Assembly (NCBI GenBank): GCA_964519995.1
Contig: CAZFLY010000019.1
Location: forward strand, 1-48,956
DNA length: 48,956 nt
Direction of reading: 5' to 3'
Origin: CAZFLY01 sp964519995
Lineage (GTDB): Bacteria; Planctomycetota; Phycisphaerae; Sedimentisphaerales; Anaerobacaceae
The notes beneath the pieces are model-generated. The model was not told the origin of the DNA. It did not search any database and saw only the letters and a program-made list of their open reading frames with translations. Position numbers and translations under genes: made by a program. Of the stretch, positions 9,140 through 17,063 are shown piece by piece; the stretch's first letter is position 1; every line of letters starts with the position of its first letter.

Positions 9140-9257
9140 GTCATTCTGAGTGGAACACAATGGAGCGAAGAATCTGGCCTGCATAAGAAATTTCTCATTC
9201 GTAACCCAGATCCTTCGCTTCGCTCAGAGCCTGCCCTGAGCTTGCCGAAGGGATGAC
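9140..9257. repeat. Dispersed palindromic repeat (GTCATTCTGAG / GGGATGAC type)
   Basis: Begins GTCATTCTGAGTGG and ends GCCGAAGGGATGAC. It holds internal complementary words (AATCTGG at about 9171-9177 and CCAGATC at about 9206-9212) and GAGCCTGCCCTGAGCTTGCC. It resembles the segment at 46173-46291 and sits 32 bp from the MITE at 9290. Noncoding, in the gap before the fumarase gene. Confidence 0.65.
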
Positions 9258-9289
9258 AATGTAAAGATATAGCCATTTTATTAGAGGCT

Positions 9290-9514
9290 TGCTCTGTTGA
9301 AAGGCCTCACCGTCATTTCGACCGGAGCCCCCGGTCTTGCTTTCGCCCGCTGCCTCGTCTTGCGACGAGAGTCGCAGAGGCAAGCAAGAAAGCACTGGGG
9401 CGAAGTGGAGAAATCTACTTAAAAACAGATTTCTCGACTCGCCCTTCGACTTCGCTCAGGGCAGGCTCTTTGGGCTCGCTCGAAATGACATTTTGAACTC
9501 TTTTCAACAAAGCA
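9290..9514. mobile_element. MITE copy A with 9-bp target-site duplication
   Basis: The outer inverted repeats are TGCTCTGTTGAAAGG (9290-9304) and its near-complement CTTTTCAACAAAGCA (9500-9514). The flanks carry the direct repeat TTAGAGGCT at 9281-9289 and 9515-9523, a perfect 9-bp target duplication. The inside (9312-9489) is the structured core: GTCATTTCGA/TCGAAATGAC arms, an expanded hairpin with CTTGCTTTCG and CAAGAAAG sides, then the GAGAAATCT/AGATTTCTC hairpin. There is no transposase; it would need to be moved in trans. At 225 bp it is longer than copy B because the variable hairpin is expanded. Confidence 0.85.
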
Positions 9515-9591
9515 TTAGAGGCTGTAAGACTAACCATCCATAAAGCATCGGCTAAACTGAGGGCAAGCTCAGTCGAGCTGGAAGTGCTGGC

Positions 9592-10380
9592 TTATTGATA
9601 CGGCTTTTTAAATGGCCAGCCGTATTTCTCAAACTGGCCAAACTCCATTTCTGACGTGTCGGATGGGTCTTTACCCAGGGCTGAACGCACCTCTCCCACA
9701 TGCGCATCCACAAATACCGCGTTGGCCGTGCCGCCATTTAAGTCTCCACTCGGATGACTGTGGTAGGTACCGAACCAATCGCGATCATCAGGACAAAGGG
9801 CATTGTCGTTGAGAACGTGAATGCAGCCTGGCCTTACCCACATATTCTCCTCAGAGAAGAAGAACACCTCATTTTTACTCCTTGTTATCTCCGAGTACTG
9901 CAGGACACCACCCCCCTTTGTTAGGTTTCGGACAGGATTGGAGCCGAGGTAGGCGTTCATGCTGTAGCTGTAGTATGGAACTATAGGTATGGAAGGATCA
10001 TGTTCGGGATGATTCTCACCCTCGGACCTGGCAAGGACCGCAAATGATGGACAAAGATGGACCTTATCTTCAGGCAGGTAGTACCAGAACGGGCCGTCTG
10101 CAGGATATCGCGGGTCGTGCCACCGACAGTAACGACTGTACCCAGATACAGGTTGCTGAGTCTTGACGAGGGAGAGCCACGCTTCAGGATACCGGCCGTC
10201 GTAATCGTCGAGATATATAGAGTGAGCTATGCCATATTGACGCAGGTTTGCCCTGCAGGTCATCTCCCTTGCCTGTTCCTTTACTCGCTGCAAGGCTGGC
10301 ATTAATATCGCCATCAGTATCGCAATAATGGCAATTACGACAAGTAGTTCTATTAGCGTGAATGCTCTACGGTTTTTCAT
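9592..10380 (-). CDS. Prepilin-type N-terminal cleavage/methylation protein (pseudopilin-like)
   Basis: 262 residues. The leader is short and basic (MKNRRA), cleavage is expected between A6 and F7, and the mature protein begins FTLIELLVVIAIIAIL with the conserved glutamate at mature position 5 (E11). The long hydrophobic helix continues to about residue 33 and is followed by the RVKEQAREMTCRANLRQYG segment common in planctomycete type II secretion pseudopilin-like proteins. The C-terminal part has VFVDAHVGEV, resembling the H-x9-DG-type tail of this group. It is probably processed by a prepilin peptidase and placed in the cytoplasmic membrane or a pseudopilus. Planctomycetes have many paralogues and the individual role is unknown. 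No secretion genes are adjacent. Confidence 0.85.
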   Translation of the reverse strand: MKNRRAFTLIELLVVIAIIAILMAILMPALQRVKEQAREMTCRANLRQYGIAHSIYLDDYDGRYPEAWLSLVKTQQPVSGYSRYCRWHDPRYPADGPFWYYLPEDKVHLCPSFAVLARSEGENHPEHDPSIPIVPYYSYSMNAYLGSNPVRNLTKGGGVLQYSEITRSKNEVFFFSEENMWVRPGCIHVLNDNALCPDDRDWFGTYHSHPSGDLNGGTANAVFVDAHVGEVRSALGKDPSDTSEMEFGQFEKYGWPFKKPYQ

Positions 10381-10653
10381 AGCGTTGCACCCCTAAAATC
10401 TCACCTTCGTTCACCTATACACGTCTTGTAGGATACGCCAAAGTGCCTTTTTGTTCCCTTGATTTGCTCTTTTGAGCCTAAACCGAACATTTTTATTGTA
10501 GCGTTGTCTCGATTTCATTGCAAGGGAAAAAAATCTTGCGATGACTCAATTCTTGATCGAGCTTCGGCCTGGAAAGTTCATGCTTTTGAAGTATTCTATG
10601 ATTGAGGAGGGCAAATATAGCCAAAAACCAATATTACTTTTTCCACGCGATGA

Positions 10654-10659
10654 TATAAT
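10654..10659 (+). promoter_or_regulatory. Possible -10 element directly before the siroheme-pathway gene
   Basis: TATAAT at 10654-10659 ends only three bases before the first ATG (10663) and nine before the second in-frame ATG (10669). No Shine-Dalgarno is visible and no good -35 hexamer is seen 16-18 bp upstream. If used, the transcript would be almost leaderless. Confidence 0.3.
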
Positions 10660-10662
10660 ACT

Positions 10663-11313
10663 ATGATTATGGCAAAATATCCCATATTTCTGGAACTGCG
10701 TGGTCGGCGGGCGGTTCTGATAGGTGGCGGAACCGTTGCTGTGCGCAAGGCACATGCGCTATTGGACGCCGGTGCCAGGCTCGTCGTTGTAGCTGAGAAG
10801 CCGAGCGATGTGCTTATAAACCTGTGCACTGCCAGAGGTGCAGAGCTAATCCGTTCAAAATATTCCAAGAACTATCTCAGCAAGGCCGTGCTTTCGATAG
10901 CCGCAACAAATGATCCAAAGATCAATGCCCAGGTATATAAGGATTGTCAGGAGCTTGAGGTTCTGTGTAACGTAGTTGATGACCCTGAGCATTGTGATTT
11001 TTTTGTGCCCGCTGTTGTCAAACGCGGCGACCTGCAAGTAGCCGTTGGCACCGAGGGCAATTGCCCTGCATACGCAGGACACATCAGAAAAAAACTCGAC
11101 AGGATTTTCACCGAAAAGCACGGCGAGTTTTTAGCCGAGCTTGAAAAGCTGCGAAAAAACATCATCGCGGAAGTGCCCAGTGCAAGCGATCGCAAAACGC
11201 TGCTGGGCAAATTAGTAGACGATGAATCCTTTGAATACTTTGAACAAAATGGATCTGCCGCATGGCGCGGCAGAGCCGAGAAAATCATCAAAGAGCATGT
11301 CCCCCAGGTGTGA
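10663..11313 (+). CDS. Precorrin-2 dehydrogenase/sirohydrochlorin ferrochelatase-like protein (siroheme synthase N-terminal domain)
   Basis: 216 residues. The opening YPIFLELRGRRAVLIGGGTVA, with the NAD-binding GGGTVA at about residues 21-26, followed by RKAHALLDAGA, NVVDDPEHCDFFVPAVVKRGDL and VAVGTEGNCPAYAGHIRKKLD, is the Met8/CysG N-terminal family. These proteins oxidise precorrin-2 to sirohydrochlorin with NAD and in some cases insert iron to give siroheme. The SUMT (uroporphyrinogen methyltransferase) half of CysG is absent, so this is a stand-alone form; in other bacteria such forms sit with hem genes, but none is seen here. The start may be the second ATG at 10669. It ends three bases from the convergent L21 gene. 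Confidence 0.87.
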   Translation: MIMAKYPIFLELRGRRAVLIGGGTVAVRKAHALLDAGARLVVVAEKPSDVLINLCTARGAELIRSKYSKNYLSKAVLSIAATNDPKINAQVYKDCQELEVLCNVVDDPEHCDFFVPAVVKRGDLQVAVGTEGNCPAYAGHIRKKLDRIFTEKHGEFLAELEKLRKNIIAEVPSASDRKTLLGKLVDDESFEYFEQNGSAAWRGRAEKIIKEHVPQV

Positions 11314-11316
11314 TTT

Positions 11317-11646
11317 CTACACCTCTATTTTGTCAATTTTTATCTGAAGATATTTCTGGCGATGGCCGATGCGGCATCTGCTGTTTTTACGCCTGCGAAA
11401 GTGTGTCGGGTAGAGCTTCGGCCCTTTTATCACAGATTTCTCGGCACTACCGTTGAACGAGGCGGAAACCTTTACGCCTTCAAGGTATGGTGTACCTATC
11501 TGGACTTTTTCGCCATCGCTTACGAAAAGGACTTTGTTCAGCTCAATTGTTTTTGCATCCGGCTCGATGTCCGTCAACTCGATATTTACACGGTCACCTT
11601 CGGCGACCTTGTATTGCTTTCCACCTTGCTCAATTACTGCATACAT
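11317..11646 (-). CDS. rplU: 50S ribosomal protein L21
   Basis: 109 residues from the ATG at 11646, beginning MYAVIEQGGKQYKVAEGD, which is the standard L21 N-terminus. An upstream ATG at 11664 would add six residues that the family does not have. The KGPKLYPTHFRRRKNSRCRIGHRQ segment matches the basic rRNA-binding GHRQ region of L21. L21 is normally followed by L27 (rpmA); here the next gene is the convergent siroheme-pathway gene three bases away, so the usual rplU-rpmA operon is broken. Confidence 0.92.
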   Translation of the reverse strand: MYAVIEQGGKQYKVAEGDRVNIELTDIEPDAKTIELNKVLFVSDGEKVQIGTPYLEGVKVSASFNGSAEKSVIKGPKLYPTHFRRRKNSRCRIGHRQKYLQIKIDKIEV

Positions 11647-11757
11647 TATGTAAAGCTCCTGCATCTAACACTTGAAAACCAAATCGGGCCGATATAGTAC
11701 ATATCAGCTTGATTTTTGTAAAGAAAATATTGAAAGATTCTTGTATGCTATTGTCCA

Positions 11758-12591
11758 ATGGAAATAGCAATGATACAAGAGAAAATCGTGCCGCTGGAGC
11801 AGCTCGAGCCGGCATATCTGGACCGAGGGATTTTCTTCGGCGACGGCGTTTATGAAGTTGTTCGCAGCTACAACGGCAAAATCTTCGCGCTGGATAAGCA
11901 CCTGCAGCGATTTATCAGGAGTCTGACCGAAATCGGCATAAAAACCATAGACATTGCGCAGGTACGCACACAGATTGAGAGAGGCTTTGAAGCAGCAAGC
12001 ATTTCCAACGCAAAGATATATTTCCATATTACACGTGGCTCAGGATTTCGAGATCACGTAGGCACTGATGACCTAAAGCCCAATTTCTTCCTGACCATTA
12101 CAGAGCTACCCAACGTTACAGAGGAAAAAACAAAGGGTATAGCAGTTTCGACCCATCCTGATTGGCGTTGGAAAAGGTGTGATATAAAGTCATTAAATCT
12201 GCTGCCTAACGTCCTCGCACGTCAGGATGCCATGAGAAAAGGTTGCGCCGAGGCAATTTTTGTTGATGACGCCGGACTCATAACAGAAGGCGCAGCTTCG
12301 GCTTTTTTCTCAATCTTCGGACAAACACTTCAGACCGTTCCTCTTACAGCTAATATTTTACCTTCCATTACACGCAAATTTACACTTCAAGCTGGCAAGA
12401 AAATAGGATTAGAAGCAGTTGAAAAATCATTAACACCAGAGCAGGCACGTTCGGCAGATGAGCTTTTTATCGCTGTGACGACAAAAGATGTCGTACCTGT
12501 GGTTAGATTTAATGATAAGGTTATCAGTGACGGCAAGCCCGGCAGATATACGAAACTGCTAATTCAGGAATTCCAAAAGTTTGTAATATAA
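11758..12591 (+). CDS. D-alanine/branched-chain-type class IV aminotransferase
   Basis: 277 residues of the fold-type IV PLP enzymes. The opening has YLDRGIFFGDGVYEVVRSYNG; the PLP-binding lysine is K144 in CDIKSLNLLPNVLARQDA and the PLP-nitrogen partner is E177 in LITEGAASAFF. The KSLNLLPNVLA form and the short N-terminus fit D-amino-acid transaminases (Dat), which supply D-glutamate or D-alanine for peptidoglycan, better than BCAT enzymes, but 4-amino-4-deoxychorismate lyase-like relatives share the fold. It is divergent from rplU with a 111-bp gap. The MEIAMIQEK start could also be the inner ATG at 11770. Confidence 0.85.
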   Translation: MEIAMIQEKIVPLEQLEPAYLDRGIFFGDGVYEVVRSYNGKIFALDKHLQRFIRSLTEIGIKTIDIAQVRTQIERGFEAASISNAKIYFHITRGSGFRDHVGTDDLKPNFFLTITELPNVTEEKTKGIAVSTHPDWRWKRCDIKSLNLLPNVLARQDAMRKGCAEAIFVDDAGLITEGAASAFFSIFGQTLQTVPLTANILPSITRKFTLQAGKKIGLEAVEKSLTPEQARSADELFIAVTTKDVVPVVRFNDKVISDGKPGRYTKLLIQEFQKFVI

Positions 12592-12786
12592 ATCGTGGTT
12601 TTGTTACCCACTACCAAGAAACTCTTACCCATACCGTATAAATTTCAGTACCTCCCCCAGGGACCGCTGCTGTGTGTACCAACAAAACGTAGCGCACGAG
12701 ATTGAACGGATAAAGAGAAGCCGGAGGGTAAAAAAATCAGAGGATAATAGGATTCTTGACCGTTCAAAGTGATTTTTGTAAAATTA

Positions 12787-12927
12787 TGCTTTGTTGAAAA
12801 GCCTCGCCGTCATTTCGACCGAAGCGACGCGGAGCGTCGCGAAGTGGAGAAATCTACTCAAAAACAGATTTCTCGACTCGCCTTCGGCTCGCTCGAAATG
12901 ACATTCTGAATTCTTTTCAACAAAGCA
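12787..12927. mobile_element. MITE copy B, 141 bp, perfect terminal inverted repeats and 9-bp target duplication
   Basis: Termini TGCTTTGTTGAAAAG (12787-12801) and CTTTTCAACAAAGCA (12913-12927) are perfect 15-bp inverted repeats. The flanks are GTAAAATTA at 12778-12786 and again at 12928-12936, a perfect 9-bp target duplication. Inside lies the structured core: GTCATTTCGA/TCGAAATGAC arms, GCGACG-CGGAG-CGTCGC hairpin, GAGAAATCT/AGATTTCTC hairpin, and a small GCC-TTC-GGC hairpin. The 588-bp gene-free gap 12592-13179 contains this element and the hairpin group at 13009; no gene is seen there. Confidence 0.88.
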
Positions 12928-13008
12928 GTAAAATTACTGATGTTGTACGGATAAAAACATGTTTTTTAAGCGTATAAATAAGAAATCTATGTTCACCCCG
13001 TTAGAATA

Positions 13009-13111
13009 CCCCGTGGCTTGCCACGGGGATGAAAATATTTGGTTCCTTTATAGTGAACACGGGGTTTAATGCCCCGTGTTAGTCCCGTTAGAAGGGCGAA
13101 GAGCTTCTAAC
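13009..13111. repeat. Cluster of three hairpins before the beta-helix gene
   Basis: Three perfect stems follow in series: CCCCGTGG-CTTG-CCACGGGG (13009-13028), AACACGGGG...CCCCGTGTT (13056-13080) and GTTAGAAG...CTTCTAAC (13087-13111). The word CCCGTTAGAA occurs at both sides (about 12998 and 13084). No U-run follows any of them, so they are not typical terminators. The group ends 68 bp before the ATG at 13180. Confidence 0.6.
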
Positions 13112-13179
13112 AGGATTTACTGATTCATAGTCGTAAACACCTTTATTCTTTATTAAACTTTACCCGGAAGGAAAATAAA

Positions 13180-15168
13180 ATGAAGTCAAGCCACCTTGAA
13201 CAATCCTCCAGCATTTACCAAAATCGCCCTCGCTCATCAGTCTCGGCAAGGCACGTAACGAAAGCGATGCCGCTATCAGATATGCCGAGCCTTGACGGGC
13301 ATACTCAAATAGAGAAATGGTATCAGCCACATTTAATTTGTTGTGTCCTTCTTTGCATAATCTTTGGTTCGTTGCCTGTAATAGCACAACCCTCGGGGGG
13401 GCCTTATGGTCCGATGCGGCAAAGGTATGATTTGCCCGAGGGAGCAGGCAAAATTTACTATGTAGCGCCCGATGGACAGGCTGAATCGTCAGGAGAAACG
13501 CTTGCTCAGCCAACCTCCCTGGCAGCAGCCATTGAGAAAGTAGTGACAGGTGACGCAATAGTGATGCGTGGCGGCATTTATCGTACCGGTGATTTGAAGT
13601 TAAACCAGGGGATTACCATGCAACCTTATGCGGATGAACAACCGGTGCTCAAGGGAACTTTGGTAGCAACCCAGTGGCGATCGCTACATAACGGATTATG
13701 GAATACTTCCTGGTCTCACTTGTTCCCTGCCAAGCCTGCGGATTGGTGGCGACGTCAATGGCACGGGAAACAAACTCCGCTGCATCGTTTCAATAATGAC
13801 ATGGTGTTCGTTGATGGTAAGATGTTGCAATCGGCTGGCTGGGAAGGCGAGGTCGACGCGAATTCGTTTTTCATCGACTATGATGAAGGGCTGGTGTATC
13901 TCAGCTTTGACCCGACAGACCGATTGGTGGAAATCACCGCCTTTGATGGTGCCCTTACTCGAGTAACTGACGAATGTCACGGCAAGACTTCGGATGGCAA
14001 GGGTCCTGTGATTAGGGGAATCACTTTTACCCAGTACCCATACCGTGCGCTCGAAGTGAGAGGAACTGACCCGGAGGGCTTGTCCCCTGAGTCCGAGCAT
14101 GGAAAGGATGTTGTAGGGACGACATTTGAGAATTGCACCTTTAGTTATTGTTCACGCGTGGCTGCATATCTGCGGGGAGATAATTTAACAATGCGGCATT
14201 GCCTGGTGAGCGACACCAGTACGGAAGGGATCTACATTTTGAGCTCGTCCGACGTTCTACTGGAAAAGAATATCTTCACCCGTAACAACATTGAAAAAAT
14301 TACCGGCTACTATCCCGCTGCGGTGAAGATATTCAATCAATGTTACCGTGTCACGTGCCGGGACAACTTGGTCATCGACCATCCGTATTCAAACGGTATC
14401 TGGTACGATGTGGGCAATGTTGATGGCCGGTTTATCAACAACCGGGTCGAGAACATAGGCAATATGAAAAGACGGTTCTCCAAAACGCGGTTCTGGCCGA
14501 GCGATAATGGGTTCTTCTTTGAAATCTCAAAAGGAGCGATTTGCGCCGGAAATGTGTTTGTCAATTGTGACCAGGGCATTTTCGTGATCAATAGTTCGGA
14601 TGTCGAAATATATAACAACACATTGGTAAACAGTACCGTATGCATTGGGCGCACCGCGAGAACTGCTGCCGGTGACCACTTCGGCTGGCATCCCAGCACA
14701 GGTCCGGATGTTAACGAGCGGGACGGACACGTATTTGTCAATAACCTGCTCACAGCGGATGAACATTTTCGCAGACCCCTTCTGGTTTTGTGGCAGCCAG
14801 AATCCTTGTGTGAACGGCTCAATAAGCCACAAGTGAAACAGCTCGATTATAATGTGTATGTGCGACGTGGAGACTCAACATCTGAGCCATTGATTTTGTG
14901 GAGTCCCGCGGTGAATGATAATTGTCAGCTCACATTTGAGTCGCCGGAGGATTTGAATAAACTGCATCCGGAATTTTCAGCTCACAGTCAGAATTACCCC
15001 AATTATAATGGTCCCTTATTCAAGAGTCCCAAACTGGGCAATTACGAATTATTGAAGGCATTTCCGGGCGCTACTGCAGCATCCCCTCTTCCAACTGAAA
15101 TCCGAGAACTTCTCTGCCGACCGAAGCAGGATTCTCGCTTTCCTGGTGCTTTCCCTCTATATCCCTAA
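13180..15168 (+). CDS. Secreted right-handed parallel beta-helix protein (polysaccharide-lyase-like fold)
   Basis: 662 residues. A hydrophobic segment at 51-70 ending in PVIAQ-P looks like a signal peptide or anchor, but it is preceded by an unusually long 50-residue polar N-terminus; the ATG at 13180 has an AAGGAA upstream, while inner ATGs at residues 30 and 35 would shorten it. The mature part begins with IYYVAPDGQAESSGETLAQP and AIVMRGGIYR, the usual opening of DUF1565/pectate-lyase-like beta-helix proteins. Later repeats such as IYILSSSDVLLEKNIFTRNNI, GIFVINSSDVEIYNNTLVNST and HVFVNNLL are helix turns. It may be a lyase or glycosidase, but no catalytic set is recognised. It probably works outside the cytoplasm on plant or algal polysaccharide. 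Confidence 0.78.
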   Translation: MKSSHLEQSSSIYQNRPRSSVSARHVTKAMPLSDMPSLDGHTQIEKWYQPHLICCVLLCIIFGSLPVIAQPSGGPYGPMRQRYDLPEGAGKIYYVAPDGQAESSGETLAQPTSLAAAIEKVVTGDAIVMRGGIYRTGDLKLNQGITMQPYADEQPVLKGTLVATQWRSLHNGLWNTSWSHLFPAKPADWWRRQWHGKQTPLHRFNNDMVFVDGKMLQSAGWEGEVDANSFFIDYDEGLVYLSFDPTDRLVEITAFDGALTRVTDECHGKTSDGKGPVIRGITFTQYPYRALEVRGTDPEGLSPESEHGKDVVGTTFENCTFSYCSRVAAYLRGDNLTMRHCLVSDTSTEGIYILSSSDVLLEKNIFTRNNIEKITGYYPAAVKIFNQCYRVTCRDNLVIDHPYSNGIWYDVGNVDGRFINNRVENIGNMKRRFSKTRFWPSDNGFFFEISKGAICAGNVFVNCDQGIFVINSSDVEIYNNTLVNSTVCIGRTARTAAGDHFGWHPSTGPDVNERDGHVFVNNLLTADEHFRRPLLVLWQPESLCERLNKPQVKQLDYNVYVRRGDSTSEPLILWSPAVNDNCQLTFESPEDLNKLHPEFSAHSQNYPNYNGPLFKSPKLGNYELLKAFPGATAASPLPTEIRELLCRPKQDSRFPGAFPLYP

Positions 15169-15312
15169 ATCCATCCCTAAATCGGGCCGCTTTATTACCC
15201 CCTACCGGCGAACCCTTGCTTTGATATTAAACAGTGCAGCACCACTCCAGGGACCTTGGCTTCTCACCCCTGCCAATAACGTAGAAACACGGGCATCTGA
15301 GAACACTCCGAC

Positions 15313-15341
15313 TTGCAATCATGCAGCCGGCCTGGTATAAT
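15313..15341 (+). promoter_or_regulatory. Sigma-70-type promoter for the GH16 gene
   Basis: TTGCAA at 15313-15318, a 17-bp spacer and an exact TATAAT at 15336-15341. The GTG start lies 43 bp further on. The spacing is ideal and the -35 differs from consensus at one position. Confidence 0.55.
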
Positions 15342-15384
15342 AGTAGTATTGTAAAACGAATTCGCCCAATCCGGAGAGGCATAT

Positions 15385-16887
15385 GTGCGCATAATCTTTA
15401 TGAATAAAGGTCGTTACATTATCTTCGGTTGGCTGATAGCAGGACTCGCGGTTACATCCCTGGCGGATTACGGAGGCACATTAGTCAGTAACGCCAGCTT
15501 TGAGGTCAGCAATGTTGGTGCCGATTTTGCCGATGAATGGGGGTCCGGTCCGTCGGGAGCGGTTACCTACCACAATCAGGAGCCAAACAAGGCGCACAGC
15601 GGCGAGGCATTCGTTAGTATGGTACCCGGTCCGGAAGGATGGTCGGTTTGCTGGTCGAACGTGGACATACCCGTTGCTCATGACACCAGCTACACAATCG
15701 CTGCGTTTGTTGCCGATGCCAACGGCGGGCAAAGCGGCCAAAATCCGGCTGGCACCGCAAATTTAAAACTTGAGTGGTACACTAATCGTGGCGACCCATA
15801 CGACCAGCGTATAGACACTGATAATATCAATCTGACCGTACCCAGGGACGGCAGCTACTACTACTTCTCCGGCCAGGTCTATAACGACTCAGACGCACAT
15901 TTCGTCAGAGTCGTTCTTGTTGCCTCGGAAGTTTCCGGCCAGACCCCAACCTTTAACTTCGATGACATTACCTTTGCACGCACTAACCTACTGGCCCGGC
16001 CGGATTTCAACGGCGACAGAACGGTCAACTTCACTGATTTCGCCTACCTCGCCCAGGGATATGGACAGGCCATTCCCACATACGATATGGACGGCGACGG
16101 CTCTTTCAGCATTGGCGACCTTGCCCTGTTTACGACCGACTGGACAAGGATAATTCCCGACCTGCCCGGCTACCAGTTCATCTGGTCAGATGAATTCGAT
16201 GGCATCGAAATCGACTACTCAAAATGGACCCACGAAGTCGGCGACCACTGGTACAACAACGAAATCCAGTCCTATACTGCCCGCCCATGCAACTCGGTCG
16301 TCGAAAACGGCTACCTCGTCATAATCGCAAGAAAAGAACAATACGGTCCCAACAATTACACCTCCGCGCGTCTTCGCTCTCTAAGCAAAGCCGACTTCCG
16401 TTACGGCAGAATGGCCGCTCGCATCAAGCTGCCTACTGGCCAGGGCATCTGGCCGGCATTCTGGATGCTCCCAACCTACCAGATTTACGGCGGATGGCCC
16501 GACAGCGGAGAAATCGACATTATGGAAGCAATCAACCAAGCGGACCGCATCTACGGCACTATCCACTTTTCCAACGCCCAGCATGAGCGTGTCTCCTCTG
16601 GGGGTTCGTATTACGCGAGCGGTCTTAACTTCGCGGACGACTTCCATGTGTATGCCGTCGAATGGGAGCCCAACGAAATCCGCTGGTTCGTTGACGACGT
16701 TATGTATTTTTCCGAGACCAAATGGAGCAGCGGCAGCAATCCATATCCTGCACCGTTTAACGAACACTTTCACTTTCTGCTCAATGCTGCAATCGGTGGC
16801 GACTGGGCCGGTCCGCCGGACGAATCAACTGTCTTTCCACAAAAAATGTTTGTCGACTGGGTCCGCGTTTACCAAAAGACCCCCTGA
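15385..16887 (+). CDS. Secreted GH16 beta-glucanase/laminarinase-like enzyme with internal dockerin-like module
   Basis: 500 residues. The signal peptide spans about 1-27 (IIFGWLIAGLAVTSLA). Residues 30-200 form a carbohydrate-binding, jelly-roll-like domain (NASFE...FNFDDITFA). Residues 206-253 are two calcium-loop segments, DFNGDRTVNFTDFAYLAQ and DMDGDGSFSIGDLALFTTDW. The GH16 domain covers about 262-500 with the catalytic E-x-D-x-x-E as EIDIME at 376-381 (E376 nucleophile, E381 acid/base). GH16 enzymes hydrolyse beta-1,3 or mixed beta-1,3/1,4-glucans, agarose or carrageenan; WPAFWMLP and GGDWAGPPD fit the laminarinase-like group. The start is GTG at 15385, with GGAGAGG six bases upstream; ATG at 15400 is an alternative. 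Placing the dockerin-like module before the catalytic domain is uncommon. Confidence 0.9.
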   Translation: MRIIFMNKGRYIIFGWLIAGLAVTSLADYGGTLVSNASFEVSNVGADFADEWGSGPSGAVTYHNQEPNKAHSGEAFVSMVPGPEGWSVCWSNVDIPVAHDTSYTIAAFVADANGGQSGQNPAGTANLKLEWYTNRGDPYDQRIDTDNINLTVPRDGSYYYFSGQVYNDSDAHFVRVVLVASEVSGQTPTFNFDDITFARTNLLARPDFNGDRTVNFTDFAYLAQGYGQAIPTYDMDGDGSFSIGDLALFTTDWTRIIPDLPGYQFIWSDEFDGIEIDYSKWTHEVGDHWYNNEIQSYTARPCNSVVENGYLVIIARKEQYGPNNYTSARLRSLSKADFRYGRMAARIKLPTGQGIWPAFWMLPTYQIYGGWPDSGEIDIMEAINQADRIYGTIHFSNAQHERVSSGGSYYASGLNFADDFHVYAVEWEPNEIRWFVDDVMYFSETKWSSGSNPYPAPFNEHFHFLLNAAIGGDWAGPPDESTVFPQKMFVDWVRVYQKTP

Positions 16888-17063
16888 GTTGGTAAGCTTT
16901 CCGAAAGGCCTGATTGCGTTTTGACAACTCATTTTGCCGCAAATTTTGCCATTTGTATGCTGCGATTACCATAACATCTTTAAAGCCGGATTGTATAAAA
17001 GTACCGTTGCTGCAAAGGCAAAAGATTCTCATCACTGCCTGTGGCTGATGCGAAAATACCGGC

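Noticed and set aside
9124..9523. CRISPR-like array in the repeat-rich gap
   Set aside because: The repeats are inverted and of different families, with no regular spacer length and no cas genes nearby.
14343..14822. 159-codon minus-strand frame inside the beta-helix gene
   Set aside because: The plus frame has a signal segment and helix-repeat text over 662 residues; the minus frame resembles nothing.
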